Shown: piece after piece, positions 55,035-63,613 of the stretch
How the letters are laid out: each line of letters opens with the position of its first letter
How positions within the stretch are numbered: position 1 is the first letter of the stretch
Assembly (NCBI GenBank): GCA_963755695.1
Contig: CAVWLB010000010.1
Coordinates: 1,116,001-1,180,000 of the forward strand
Direction of reading: 5' to 3'
DNA: 64,000 nt
Source of the DNA: QHWT01 sp963755695
GTDB taxonomy: Bacteria; Acidobacteriota; Vicinamibacteria; Vicinamibacterales; 2-12-FULL-66-21
The notes under the pieces: model-generated
Database searches by the model: none
Told to the model about the DNA's origin: nothing
What the model saw: the letters and a program-made list of their open reading frames with translations, nothing else
Translations under genes and position numbers: made by a program

Positions 55035-55824
55035 TCCGCGTCGGCACCCTCATCGTCGTGCTGACCGTGCTGGCAGCGACGCTCGGGCCGGTTCTCACGC
55101 CCTACGATCCGTCGGCGCAGACGCTGGCCGAGCGGCTCGGGCCGCCGAGCGCGGCGCATCCGTTCGGTCTCGACGAGCTCGGCCGCGACATCCTCTCGCG
55201 CCTTCTCTCGGGCGCGCGCATCTCACTGCTCGTCGGCCTGGCCGTCGTCTCGGTCTCATCGCTCATTGGAATGACCCTCGGCTCGATCGCCGGGTACTTC
55301 GGGGGCGGGATCGACGATCTCATCAGCCGCGTCATCGACATTTTGATGGCGTTTCCAGGGATCCTGCTCGCGATTGCGCTGGTTGCCGTGCTTGGGCCGA
55401 GCCTGACCAACGTGGTCCTGGCGCTCTCAGTGATTGGCTGGGTGGGATACGCGCGCCTGGTTCGCGGCCAGGCCCTCCGGGCGCGCGAGTTCGAGTACGT
55501 GCAGGCCGCGCGGGCGCTCGGCGCGGGCCCGGCGCGTATCGTCGCGCGTCACGTACTGCCGACAGCGTTTCCAGCCGTCATCGTTCAGGCGACGCTGGGA
55601 ATGGCGGGCGCGATCATCGCGGAGGCATCACTCAGCTTTCTCGGTCTGGGCGTGCAACCGCCGACACCGAGCTGGGGGACGATGCTGGACGCGGGGCGGT
55701 CGCATCTGTTCGATGCGCCGCATCTGACGATCTTTCCGGCCTGGCAATCGCGACGCTCGTGCTGGGCTTCAATTTCCTTGGCGATGGCTTGCGGGATCGG
55801 ATCGATCCGAAGGCGAAGGCTTGA
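55031..55824 (+). CDS. ABC transporter permease, DppC/OppC type (one frameshift near the end)
   Basis: About 264 residues: HPFGLDELGRDILSRLLSGA is the DppC signature, and YVQAARALGAGPARIVARHV the EAA loop. At 55738-55739 the frame breaks; with GGG in place of GG it reads IFPGLAIATLVLGFNFLGDG and ends properly at the TGA 55822-55824. The single missing G is most likely a sequence error. It pairs with the DppB-type permease. Its 3' end overlaps the convergent TPR gene by 56 bp. Confidence 0.82.
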
Positions 55825-57214
55825 GAAGCGCGTAGCGGTGCCGGAGCGCGAGCAGTTGCGCGTTTCGCGGCTCCTTCTGCAGGCCACGCTCGACCGTCGC
55901 GCGCGCGGCGTCAGCCTGGCCGGCCCGCCACTGCGCGTCTGCGAGTCGCGCCAGCACCTCCGGATCCGCGTCCATGTCGGCGGCCACCAGCTGGAAATAG
56001 CGGACCGCGCCGGAGGCGTCATTGAGCTTCAGCGAAAGATCGGCCAGGCGTATCGATTGCGCCACCCGTCGGCGGGCGTCCTCTTCCACGCCGTGGAGCG
56101 ACTGGTAATCGAGCAGCGCTTGTCGAGCCGACTCCCAGTGCCGCAATCGCTCTGACGCTTCGGCGAGATAGTAGAAGGCCAGCGGATCGACTGGTTCCTT
56201 GCGCGTCGCGTTCTTCAGCATGCGCTCCGCCGAGTCATCGTCCCGCGTCATCAGCAGGGCGCGGCCGAACAACATCAACGCTTCGCTGCTGTCGTCGTTG
56301 CCGACCGCTCCTTCCAGCGCGCTCAGTGCCTTGCTCAAGGCATCACCGCGGGTCGGCGCAAGCTCGAGCCAGACCCGGCCCAGCGCGACGTAGGCGTACG
56401 AATCATCCGGATACCGTTCCGCAGCACGGCCGAGCGTGAGCACCGCACGTTCCGGCTGGCCTGCGTGGGCGTATGCGAGGCCGAGCGCTACCTCGCGCGA
56501 CGCCCCCGGATTGAGCGCCGCGAGCTTATTGAGCTGGTCCAGGCGATCCTCGGTCCGGCCGAGCACCCCGAACAGGTCCGCGAGCTCTTCGCGCGCGTGG
56601 AGCATCGCAGGATCGATCCGGATCGCCCGCTCGAGCGCGGCGCGCGCTTCGTTGAGCCGCTGCGCATCGCGCAAGCACAGTCCGAGCAGGTAGTAGCCTT
56701 CGGCGAAGTGGTCGTCCTGCGCCACCGCGTTCTTCAGCACGTCGATCGCCTCGGCGCCGCGGCCGTCGCTGTAAGACGCAAAGGCAAGCTTGTAAAGCAC
56801 CCGCGGCGATGCAGGGTCGAGACGCACGTAGTCGCGGTAGAGCGCCGCAGCGCGGCTGTAGCGCGGCCCGAGCGGCGGCTTCAACGCCAGGTAGACGTCA
56901 CCGAGCTCCTCGAGCGAACGGGTCGCGGTCGGGTCCAGCTCGTACGCCCGGCGCAGGTCGCGCACCGCCTCTTCGAGATCGCCGCGCTTCCGGTAGGTCT
57001 CCCCGCGACGCAGATACCCGATCATCGCGTTGGGCTTGAGCGCAATCGCACCGCTGAAGGCCTCGACCGCGGCAACCGTGTTGTCCTGCGCCAGCGCGGT
57101 TTCCCCCTGCGCGAGCAATTCGCGGTGCATCCGATCGCGGCGGGTCACGACGTAGCCGTACATCGCCGCGAAGGCCAGTGCCAGCAAGAGCGAGCCGACC
57201 AGAAGGCGTTTCAC
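55769..57214 (-). CDS. Membrane-anchored TPR protein
   Basis: A 481-residue protein with one N-terminal helix (MKRLLVGSLLLALAFAAMYG) and then TPRs along its whole length, e.g. AVEAFSGAIALKPNAMIGYL, AVRDLRRAYELDPTATRSLE, ARAALERAIRIDPAMLHARE and AVLTLGRAAERYPDDSYAYV. The repeats face the periplasm and should act as a protein-binding scaffold. No catalytic domain. The gene is divergent from the ECF sigma gene and overlaps the end of dppC on the other strand. Confidence 0.78.
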   Translation of the reverse strand: MKRLLVGSLLLALAFAAMYGYVVTRRDRMHRELLAQGETALAQDNTVAAVEAFSGAIALKPNAMIGYLRRGETYRKRGDLEEAVRDLRRAYELDPTATRSLEELGDVYLALKPPLGPRYSRAAALYRDYVRLDPASPRVLYKLAFASYSDGRGAEAIDVLKNAVAQDDHFAEGYYLLGLCLRDAQRLNEARAALERAIRIDPAMLHAREELADLFGVLGRTEDRLDQLNKLAALNPGASREVALGLAYAHAGQPERAVLTLGRAAERYPDDSYAYVALGRVWLELAPTRGDALSKALSALEGAVGNDDSSEALMLFGRALLMTRDDDSAERMLKNATRKEPVDPLAFYYLAEASERLRHWESARQALLDYQSLHGVEEDARRRVAQSIRLADLSLKLNDASGAVRYFQLVAADMDADPEVLARLADAQWRAGQADAARATVERGLQKEPRNAQLLALRHRYALLKPSPSDRSDPASHRQGN

Positions 57215-57325
57215 ACGTTCATCCTACCAGCCGGCCGTCGCGAAACGGCGGATTACGAAGAGGCCCTTACAGTTTTGAGTGCTGCGGTCGGCCAGCGCCT
57301 CGCATGCCGCCCGCCGGATCGGGAA

Positions 57326-57354
57326 GGAACTTTCCAGCCAATCCGGGATCTAAA
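57326..57354 (+). promoter_or_regulatory. RpoE-like ECF sigma promoter of the sigma factor gene
   Basis: GGAACTT (57326-57332), 16 bp, TCTAA (57349-57353). This matches the E. coli sigma-E consensus GGAACTT-N16-TCTRA. Transcription would start near 57360, 14 bp before the ATG. It implies that the sigma factor activates its own gene. Confidence 0.75.
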
Positions 57355-57373
57355 GGGATAAGGCGGGGTTAGA

Positions 57374-57991
57374 ATGGCCCAGGGACTGTCTGTGAAGCCG
57401 GTTCGAGCGATCACTTGGACAGACGTCGGAGGGCGCGAGGCGTCCCTCATTCAGCGCTGCGCGGCTCGCGACGAAGACGCCTGCGCCGAGCTGGTCACCG
57501 AACACCAGCGCATGGTCTACCAACTCTCGCTGAACCTGCTCAACGACCACAGCGAGGCGCTCGACCTGTCGCAGGAAGTGTTCCTGCGCGTGTTCCGCAC
57601 CATTCACACCTTTCGAGGACAGTCCAGCCTCCGCACGTGGATTTATCGGATTGTCGTCAACCAGGTGCGTAACCGGCAGCGGTGGTGGCGGCGGCGCCAT
57701 CGCTCGCAGCAGATCTCGCTCGATCAGCACATCCGCGACCATGGCGACGTCCCGGACGCGAACGACGGCCGGTCGCCGGACCGCCTGCTCGGCCGCAAGC
57801 AGCTCGCCGAACGGATTCGCGTCGCGCTCGATCGTCTCCCGTTCGATCAGAAGACCGCCATCGTGCTCAGGGAAATCGACGGCCTGAGCTACGAAGAGAT
57901 TGGATTCTCGCTCGGTATTGCCGTCGGCACCGTGAAATCGCGGTTGGCGCGCGCCCGCGAAGGCCTCCGCGCCCAGTTGAGGGACGCATGA
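57374..57991 (+). CDS. ECF RNA polymerase sigma factor, RpoE-like
   Basis: A 205-residue sigma-70-family protein of the ECF group. Region 2 covers residues about 33-98 (HQRMVYQLSLNLLNDHSEAL, DLSQEVFLRVFRTIHTFRG, SLRTWIYRIVVNQVRNRQRW); region 4 is LPFDQKTAIVLREIDGLSYE and EIGFSLGIAVGTVKSRLARA. A perfect RpoE-like promoter lies just upstream. The anti-sigma gene overlaps the stop (ATGA), the usual arrangement. It probably runs an envelope-stress or similar response. Confidence 0.9.
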   Translation: MAQGLSVKPVRAITWTDVGGREASLIQRCAARDEDACAELVTEHQRMVYQLSLNLLNDHSEALDLSQEVFLRVFRTIHTFRGQSSLRTWIYRIVVNQVRNRQRWWRRRHRSQQISLDQHIRDHGDVPDANDGRSPDRLLGRKQLAERIRVALDRLPFDQKTAIVLREIDGLSYEEIGFSLGIAVGTVKSRLARAREGLRAQLRDA

Positions 57992-58735
57992 CCGGTACTG
58001 ACCTGCTCAGCGGTGCGGCAGCGCCTTGCCGCATTTCACGATGGCGAGCTCCCGGTGGGCGACCGCATCGCCACCCAGGGACACCTGAACATCTGCGACG
58101 AGTGCGCCGAGGAACTGCGCGTGTTCGGCGAGGTCGGAGATGCATTGCGGATTGCCGCGGCGCGGGCACCCAAGGACGATTGGACCGGCCTCCGGTCCGG
58201 GGTGATCAGCCGGATGCGAGCGGAAGCCTACGAATCGTGGACCGCACGCGTGTCACGGCTTTTCGACGACATGCACCTGGTGTGGATCGCCCTCGCATCG
58301 ACTGCCGCGACGTTCGTGTGCGGTGCCATCGTGCTCGGCATGCTGCACTTTGCCTCACCAGAGCGGGACGACTCACTGCGCGCAATCATTGCGGTGGTGG
58401 CGGCGCCGTCCGGGTCGGATCTGAACCCCGCGAGCCTGGACGGACTGATCCAGGCGCCCACGGTTCCGCACGACGGCCTGGTGAGAACGATGCTGGAGCA
58501 GTCGGGATCGCAAGGGGAGTTGATGCTCGCGCTGTCCGCCCGGGTCAGCCGCGAGGGGCGCGTTTCGGAGCTGGCCGTCCTGGCTAACGACCGCGACCGC
58601 CGCGACATCGCACAACTGCTCGACGCAATCTCCCGCAGCCGTCTGGAGCCCGCCCGTTACCGCGACGACCCGATCGCGGTCAACCTCGTCTGGCTCGTCG
58701 AACACACGACGGTCAAAGGCAAACTCAGATCGTAA
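57988..58735 (+). CDS. Anti-sigma factor with zinc-finger domain (one frameshift near the start)
   Basis: The ATG 57988 overlaps the sigma stop and reads MTGTDLLS; after a shift near 58010 the frame continues VRQRLAAFHDGELPVGDRIA and HLNICDECAEEL, the H-x3-C-x2-C zinc finger of anti-sigma factors. A membrane helix follows near residue 105 (VWIALASTAATFVCGAIVLG), then a periplasmic part. GTG 58013 would be an in-frame alternative start but loses the first helix and the usual first Cys, so a missing base is more likely. It should hold the ECF sigma factor at the membrane. Confidence 0.8.
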
Positions 58736-58736
58736 C

Positions 58737-58875
58737 GGTGCTTAGGTGCCAGGTGCTGCGTGCTGGGTGCTTATGGTGCTCGGTGCCACGTGCCGACTAG
58801 TGCCAGTTGAACGGACGCGGCACCATGCACCGAAGGCACGTAGCACGCGGCACCTAGCACTTTGCACGCAGCACC
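58737..58875. repeat. Intergenic word array (GGTGC ... GCACC), between convergent genes
   Basis: The left half has six GGTGC words (e.g. GGTGCCAGGTGCTGCGTGCT); the right half has four GCACC words, the reverse complement. The layout is the same as at 37058-37193 but the word is different. It fills the space between the anti-sigma gene and the propeller gene. Confidence 0.7.
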
Positions 58876-58893
58876 ACAGGCTCCGTTCGCATC

Positions 58894-61155
58894 CTATCGC
58901 TTAATCTCTGCCACCGCCGTCGCGATGTTGTTCATCGTGTCGGATGCACGAATGATCACGCTGCGCGACAGGTCCCCTTCATCCAGTGTGACCTCGAACT
59001 GCTCGCGGCGCGAGTCGGCAATGCCATCGACGGGATACGCCACCCGCCAGCGGCTGGCGTCGAGCGAGAGCTCGACACGCTGGACGGCAGACTGATTGTC
59101 GGTGACGGTGAACTTGATCGTGGCGCGCGGGCCGTTCCGGACGGCCGACTGAACCTCGATCTGCGGAGCAGTGTTGTCGACGTCGAAGCTGACGCTTTCC
59201 ATTTCGCCGAGCAGTGCCGTTGCCGGCGAGTTCGATGGTGCGTCGGTGGCGGTGACCTTCACGTAGTAAGTGCCGTCGGGAACCGACGTCGTGTCCCAGA
59301 CGAAGATCGGATCCCACAGGTCACGCTTCAGCGGTTTCCACGTCGTCTCGCCTTCGCGCCGGTAGGAAATCTCGTATTGAAGCCGATCGTCGTTCTCATC
59401 GTCCGCCTTCCAGACGAACGTCTGCAGGCCCTTCTGGTACACGCGACGTCCGAGCGCCGGCAACGGCGGTAACGGGATCGAGCCGCTGCTTGCCGACGCC
59501 TGCTGCTGCGTTTGTGAGCGGTTGTCAGAGGTGTTGTCCTCGAAGCCGGCGATCTCGAGTTCGCCGGTCGAGAAGGGCCGCTGAAAGGCGGTGCCCGCCG
59601 GATGGACCGTGATGCTCGTGACGGTCGGCCGCAGATTGCGCGGCAGGAACGCGGCCGTAACCGACGTCAGGACCGGACCCGGACCGGCCGCGGTTTCTGA
59701 TTTCAATACCGCGCGCCACTGCAGGTATCGCGCATTGGGGCTCGCGATGGGATCGCCTTCCGGAGTGGTGTACGGCTTCGACCATGCGCTCCATGTTTCG
59801 TCAGGCGTCGCGGTATTGCCGGATCGCGTGTGAATCTCGATCTCACCCGGCTTGGCAGATGCGCGCCAGCGGATCGCGCCCCACGTCGCAACCGTGCCCG
59901 CATCGCGCACGTCGGAGTCGTAAGTGCCTTGGGTGGCACGCTCGGAGGAAAGGGTGAACACCTTGCCGGGATTGCTGGTGGCCCCGACGATCCGGCCGGC
60001 CGAGTCGCGCAGCAACGCCGTGACCTGCCGCGCGGAGGCCCGCGCGAGAAGCGTCGCGCGCGCCGGATCTCCGGTGATGCGGAAGATCTTGCCCTCCGTT
60101 CCCGTGCCGACGATGAGCGCACCGTCCTTCTCGATCAGCAGGTCGAACGGCCAGTCGTCCATCGCTTCCCACACCGTGTCCCATAGCCCGTCCGGACGAA
60201 TCCGGTAGATCGCGCCTTTGGCATTGCGGCTTCGCGCTTCGTGCCCGCCTCCCCCCGGAGCGGTCACGCCGGTGCTCGTATCCCCGAGGACCGTGATCGA
60301 GGTGATCTCGGCGGACACGGTGGGGACCGGCGGCCGTGGCGGCTCGGGTGGAGTGGTGATGACCGGCGGACCCTCGCGGTCCTCGCCCCCCGGCGTCCCG
60401 CTGAACGCCGCCGCATAAATCGTCCCGTCGTCCGCCATGCGGATCGCGTGGATTTCCTTGAACGGCGAGTCGATGAGCACGAATGCCTTGCCCTGCGGAT
60501 CGATTCGGAAGATTCGCCCGGGAGATTCCGTACCGGCGATCACGTTGCCATTCTTGTCGATCGCGAGCGAGACGACGTTGGTGGTGTTGGTCTTGTAGAA
60601 GACCGATCCCTTGCCATCGGATGTGATGCGATAGATCGTGCCCTTTTCGCCGGTTGCCGCGTACAACGCGCCGTCGCGACCGCTGGCCAGCGCCCAGATG
60701 TATTTGTCTTCAGGATCGAAAAAGGTCTTGGAGTTCCCATCGGCCGCGACCTGGTAAATCTTGCCGTCGGGCGAGGTCGCGACGTAGAGGCCGCCGTTGG
60801 GCGCGGGCGCCAGCGCATGGACCTCGAGCTCGCCGGCATCGAAGAAGTTCGAGACCTTGCCGTCGCGCGCGATGCGCAGCACCTGACCCTCGTTGCCTGT
60901 CCCGGCGAAGAAGGAACCGTCCGGGCCGGCGAGCAGGGTCCAGAGGAACGGGGCGGCCGTTTCCGCGAGGCGTGCCGCGGCGGGTCCGAGAAAGACCCGG
61001 CCGTCGCTGTCGATTGACAGGTCCTCGACATCGCCCTTGAGGAAGTCGGCCTGCGTGGACACGGTCCAGAACGTGGGGGTGGCGGCAAGGAGGACACCGG
61101 TCGCGGCGAGGCACACGCCTGCCGCCAACGCGGCCGCGCGAAATCTGTTCAACAT
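58894..61155 (-). CDS. Secreted beta-propeller protein with C-terminal Ig/FN3-like domain
   Basis: A 753-residue protein with a signal peptide (cleavage near GVLLAATP). Residues about 60-440 hold repeated blades with the pattern 'DGxIYxxT..GKIYRI' (GRVFLGPAAARLAE, GGLYVATSPDGKIYQVAADG, GALYAATGEKGTIYRITSDG, GALIVGTGTEGKIFRITGDP), like SMP-30/NHL propellers. A Pro-rich insert is near residue 265. The C-terminal part has Ig-like strands (YEISYRREGETTWKPLKRD, DGTYYVKVTATDAPSNSP). It lies 4 bp after an S55 peptidase gene, so both are probably co-expressed. Function unknown. Confidence 0.72.
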   Translation of the reverse strand: MLNRFRAAALAAGVCLAATGVLLAATPTFWTVSTQADFLKGDVEDLSIDSDGRVFLGPAAARLAETAAPFLWTLLAGPDGSFFAGTGNEGQVLRIARDGKVSNFFDAGELEVHALAPAPNGGLYVATSPDGKIYQVAADGNSKTFFDPEDKYIWALASGRDGALYAATGEKGTIYRITSDGKGSVFYKTNTTNVVSLAIDKNGNVIAGTESPGRIFRIDPQGKAFVLIDSPFKEIHAIRMADDGTIYAAAFSGTPGGEDREGPPVITTPPEPPRPPVPTVSAEITSITVLGDTSTGVTAPGGGGHEARSRNAKGAIYRIRPDGLWDTVWEAMDDWPFDLLIEKDGALIVGTGTEGKIFRITGDPARATLLARASARQVTALLRDSAGRIVGATSNPGKVFTLSSERATQGTYDSDVRDAGTVATWGAIRWRASAKPGEIEIHTRSGNTATPDETWSAWSKPYTTPEGDPIASPNARYLQWRAVLKSETAAGPGPVLTSVTAAFLPRNLRPTVTSITVHPAGTAFQRPFSTGELEIAGFEDNTSDNRSQTQQQASASSGSIPLPPLPALGRRVYQKGLQTFVWKADDENDDRLQYEISYRREGETTWKPLKRDLWDPIFVWDTTSVPDGTYYVKVTATDAPSNSPATALLGEMESVSFDVDNTAPQIEVQSAVRNGPRATIKFTVTDNQSAVQRVELSLDASRWRVAYPVDGIADSRREQFEVTLDEGDLSRSVIIRASDTMNNIATAVAEIKR

Positions 61156-61159
61156 GCGT

Positions 61160-63007
61160 TTATCGGCCTGGATGCGTATCGAGATCGATCGTCAGCGCCC
61201 GGGTGCCGCTGACCGCCGAGTCCATCGGCAGTTCCCACTCGCCGAGCGTGGCGCTCCTGATCGGTGTGAAGTCCCCGCCGCTTCGGTCGCCTTCGAGCAC
61301 CGCGAGGACCGATGGCGGGAGCGACGTCAACGCTTCGCCGTTTACCACTGCGCCCGGCGTGCCGGTGAGGAGGCGCACGTAGATCCGATTGTTCCGGCGC
61401 GTCTCGTTGAGCGCCTTGATGATCTGGCCGACACTCCGCGGCTCCAGCGCCCGGCGCAGCTCGCGCTGCTCGATTTGATTGAGCTGACGGCCGTCAGTGA
61501 CCAGCACCGTGAGCTGACCGGCGGCGTTCGCGGGAATCTCAATCGGGATCGTCGAGATCTTCTCCGCGCCGCGGTAACTGCGGGTCAGCACCTTGAGCGG
61601 AACCGTGCGGCCGGCGCGCGGACGCACTTCGTCGAGCCACACGCGCTCGATGCTCGACGTGAGCGAATCCTCTGACGTCTGAATCGAGAGGTCGACGCTC
61701 TTGACGTTCACCGGCTCGATGTCGTTCGAGAGCAGCATCGTGATCGGCCCGGCGACGTAGGCCGAGGCGCCGGTGATCGGATTGTCGCCGGTGAAGATGT
61801 CGTCGTAGTCGAGGTCGGCGTGCTGCTCGAAGCGCGCCTTGCCCTTGATCGCGAAGGTCGCGGACCCGACCTGGCGTTCGAAGTTGCCGAGGGTATTGAA
61901 GATCGCCACGTATGCGAGCAGCGGCGTGAACAACTGATCGTTGACGACGTCGTAGTGGAAGGAGCGGCGGGCTGCGTGGTCGGACTCGAGCGTGATGTTC
62001 ACGGGAATCATCGCCGGTCCCTTGCCCAGCGTCCCGGCGATGGCGGTCGCACGATCCTGCTGCACGGTGCCAATCACGTCGCCGAGCGTCGCGATCTTGA
62101 AGGATGACATCAGGCTGGGGAGCGACGTGTAGATATAGGCCCGCGTCATCGCGAACTTTGCCGGCCCGAAGTTGAAGAAGGGATGACCGAACGCGTAGAC
62201 CCGGTCGCCATCGATGTGCGTCACCGTACCGGTTGCACCGAAATCGGCATCACCGGACAGGAGCGACACGCCAAGCGGATCGCCCGGACGAAGCGCGTGG
62301 GTTGGTGCCGGTGCAGTCGCGCTCGCGCCACCCGACAGCATCGGCTCGAAGCCGCCATCCTTGAAAATCGACGAAAGAAGACCCGCTGTCTGCGCGTTGA
62401 CCCCGCTCATGACGAGCGGCGTGGCAATCGGCCGCAGCAGCGCGCCGAGCTGACCGCCAGCGGCCGCTGGAAGACCAATGCTCTGGACATCGGCGGCGCG
62501 ATCGGCGAACCCTCCAATGCGGGCGGACGTCGCGCGCACGGCGGCGGCGAGCCCTTCACGCGTAATCGGAAGTTCGATGCGCGCCTGCACGCCCCGAGCG
62601 GCGCGGGGCGTCGAGCCGCTCGTCGCCTCGATCATTTCGCGGATCGGCGTGATGCCGGCGAACGGTTCCTTGGGAAACGCACCGATCGCGTACGACACCG
62701 CGCCGATGAGACGACCGTCGACGTAGACCGGGCTGCCACTCATTCCCGCGAGCACGCCGGTTTGAGCGAGCGGCCCTCCTTCGAGCTTTGCGAGAATCAG
62801 GCTGCGCTGCGGTCCCTGAACGTTCTTCAGCACGCCCAGAATGTGGACCTTGAACTCCTGCAATTCCGTGCCTTCGAACACCGTCTGGCCAGTACCGATC
62901 ATGCCCGGCTTGATTTCATCGAGCGGCATGAGCGACGTCGCCGCGGGAAGACGGACCAAGCCAAGAGCGGCCAGCGCCACGGAAAGCAGAACAACCCTTA
63001 TCCTCAT
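61160..63007 (-). CDS. SpoIVB-type S55 peptidase-domain protein
   Basis: A 615-residue exported protein (signal peptide to about residue 23, LPAATSLMP). The first part matches the SpoIVB peptidase family: MIGTGQTVFEGTELQEFKV, LVLAGMSGSP-like VLAGMSGSPVYVDGRLIG (nucleophile Ser in GMSGSP, 88-93) and YAFGHPFFNFG with a likely catalytic His. The C-terminal half (PVNITLESDHAARRSFHYDV, VPLKVLTRSYRGAEKISTIP) is beta-rich and not a known protease part. In Bacillus SpoIVB is a signalling protease; in non-sporulating Acidobacteriota its role is unknown. It has a strong sigma-70 promoter. Confidence 0.8.
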   Translation of the reverse strand: MRIRVVLLSVALAALGLVRLPAATSLMPLDEIKPGMIGTGQTVFEGTELQEFKVHILGVLKNVQGPQRSLILAKLEGGPLAQTGVLAGMSGSPVYVDGRLIGAVSYAIGAFPKEPFAGITPIREMIEATSGSTPRAARGVQARIELPITREGLAAAVRATSARIGGFADRAADVQSIGLPAAAGGQLGALLRPIATPLVMSGVNAQTAGLLSSIFKDGGFEPMLSGGASATAPAPTHALRPGDPLGVSLLSGDADFGATGTVTHIDGDRVYAFGHPFFNFGPAKFAMTRAYIYTSLPSLMSSFKIATLGDVIGTVQQDRATAIAGTLGKGPAMIPVNITLESDHAARRSFHYDVVNDQLFTPLLAYVAIFNTLGNFERQVGSATFAIKGKARFEQHADLDYDDIFTGDNPITGASAYVAGPITMLLSNDIEPVNVKSVDLSIQTSEDSLTSSIERVWLDEVRPRAGRTVPLKVLTRSYRGAEKISTIPIEIPANAAGQLTVLVTDGRQLNQIEQRELRRALEPRSVGQIIKALNETRRNNRIYVRLLTGTPGAVVNGEALTSLPPSVLAVLEGDRSGGDFTPIRSATLGEWELPMDSAVSGTRALTIDLDTHPGR

Positions 63008-63019
63008 GTACTTTAAACC

Positions 63020-63048
63020 TTTATAGACCCTCTAGGGCGTTCGGTCAA
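63020..63048 (-). promoter_or_regulatory. Sigma-70 promoter of the S55 peptidase gene
   Basis: On the minus strand TTGACC (63048-63043), 17 bp, TATAAA (63025-63020), both 5/6 to consensus. The start falls near 63013, leaving a leader of about six bases before the ATG at 63007, so the mRNA is almost leaderless. The spacer holds the dyad CCCTAGAGGG. Confidence 0.75.
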
Positions 63049-63240
63049 GCGGAGGTCGCGATCGGCGGCGCATCGGCACCAGAACGTCGGCGATGAGCAG
63101 GCCCGTCGCGAGCGCGACCGAGATCAGTACGGTCCTGGATGCACTTTCGACGCCGGGAACGACTTCCCGGTTGAGAGCCCCGACAGGCTGCTGAACCCGA
63201 TGCTTCCGGGCACCAGGAGCACCATCGCCGAGCGAGGCGC
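63032..63240 (-). pseudogene. Remnant of a ThrE-like threonine/serine exporter C-terminus
   Basis: Two frames together read RSAMVLLVPGSIGFSSLSGL and VVPGVESASRTVLISVALAT, then GLLIADVLVPMRRRS. This is the last part of the ThrE/DUF3815 exporter family (the LVPGSIG motif and the final helix). The rest of the protein, about 350 residues, is absent upstream, and one frameshift is inside. Its stop lies in the promoter of the S55 peptidase gene. Confidence 0.5.
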
Positions 63241-63348
63241 AGACGAAGGTGTCGAGGTGTCCCCGCAATGGTAAACGGCTCAGGCGTTTTCCCGCAGGAT
63301 GGGTACATTTGAGGATTGAAGGGGTGATGTGTTACTGTCTCGGTCCTC

Positions 63349-63501
63349 GTGTCCATTCGATTTACTTCCGTGGCCACCTTTGCGACATCCGCGTCGTATT
63401 GCTGGTGGTATGGGTCTATAACGGGGGGGATCGGCGAGGTACGCGCGATCAGAACGGTTTCACGAGCCCCCTCAATCCAGCGGTTGAGGGGGTTTTTTTT
63501 T
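63349..63501 (+). promoter_or_regulatory. Possible aromatic-amino-acid attenuator ahead of aroD
   Basis: From GTG 63349 a short frame reaches Tyr-Cys-Trp-Trp-Tyr-Gly codons at 63397-63414, with the adjacent Trp codons at 63403-63408, 59 bases before a strong terminator. Leader peptides of trp-type attenuators have this form. As given, the frame does not stop after the Trp codons; removing one G of the GGG at 63412-63414 would give YCWWYGL and a TAA. A weak antiterminator partner (TTGAAGGGG, 63316-63324, 8/9 complementary to the first stem arm) lies far upstream. Confidence 0.35.
63467..63501 (+). terminator. Strong intrinsic terminator upstream of aroD
   Basis: Perfect 9-bp stem CCCCCTCAA (63467-63475) / TTGAGGGGG (63484-63492) with an 8-base loop and nine T (63493-63501). 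It acts on the plus strand, 112 bp before the aroD start, with no plus-strand gene before it in the preceding kilobase or more. Confidence 0.88.
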
Positions 63502-63508
63502 GCGAGAC

Positions 63509-63598
63509 CCGGAACAGTGGAACCAGAACCCGTGAACCAGAACCCAGAACCTGGGAACCAGAACCCCGGGAACTCGAGAACCCGGGAACCAGGTAACC
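63509..63598. repeat. Intergenic word array (GGAACC / CCAGAACC)
   Basis: At least eight GAACC or GAACY words in 90 bp (e.g. GGAACCAGAACCC, GAACCAGAACCCAGAACC). It lies between the terminator and the aroD start. Unlike the other arrays it runs in one direction only. Confidence 0.65.
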
Positions 63599-63613
63599 CT
63601 GTCTGATGCCCCT

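Noticed and set aside
63249..63606. Open frames crossing the terminator before aroD as a small gene
   Set aside because: They read through a perfect terminator and the GAACC array, with low-complexity C-termini.
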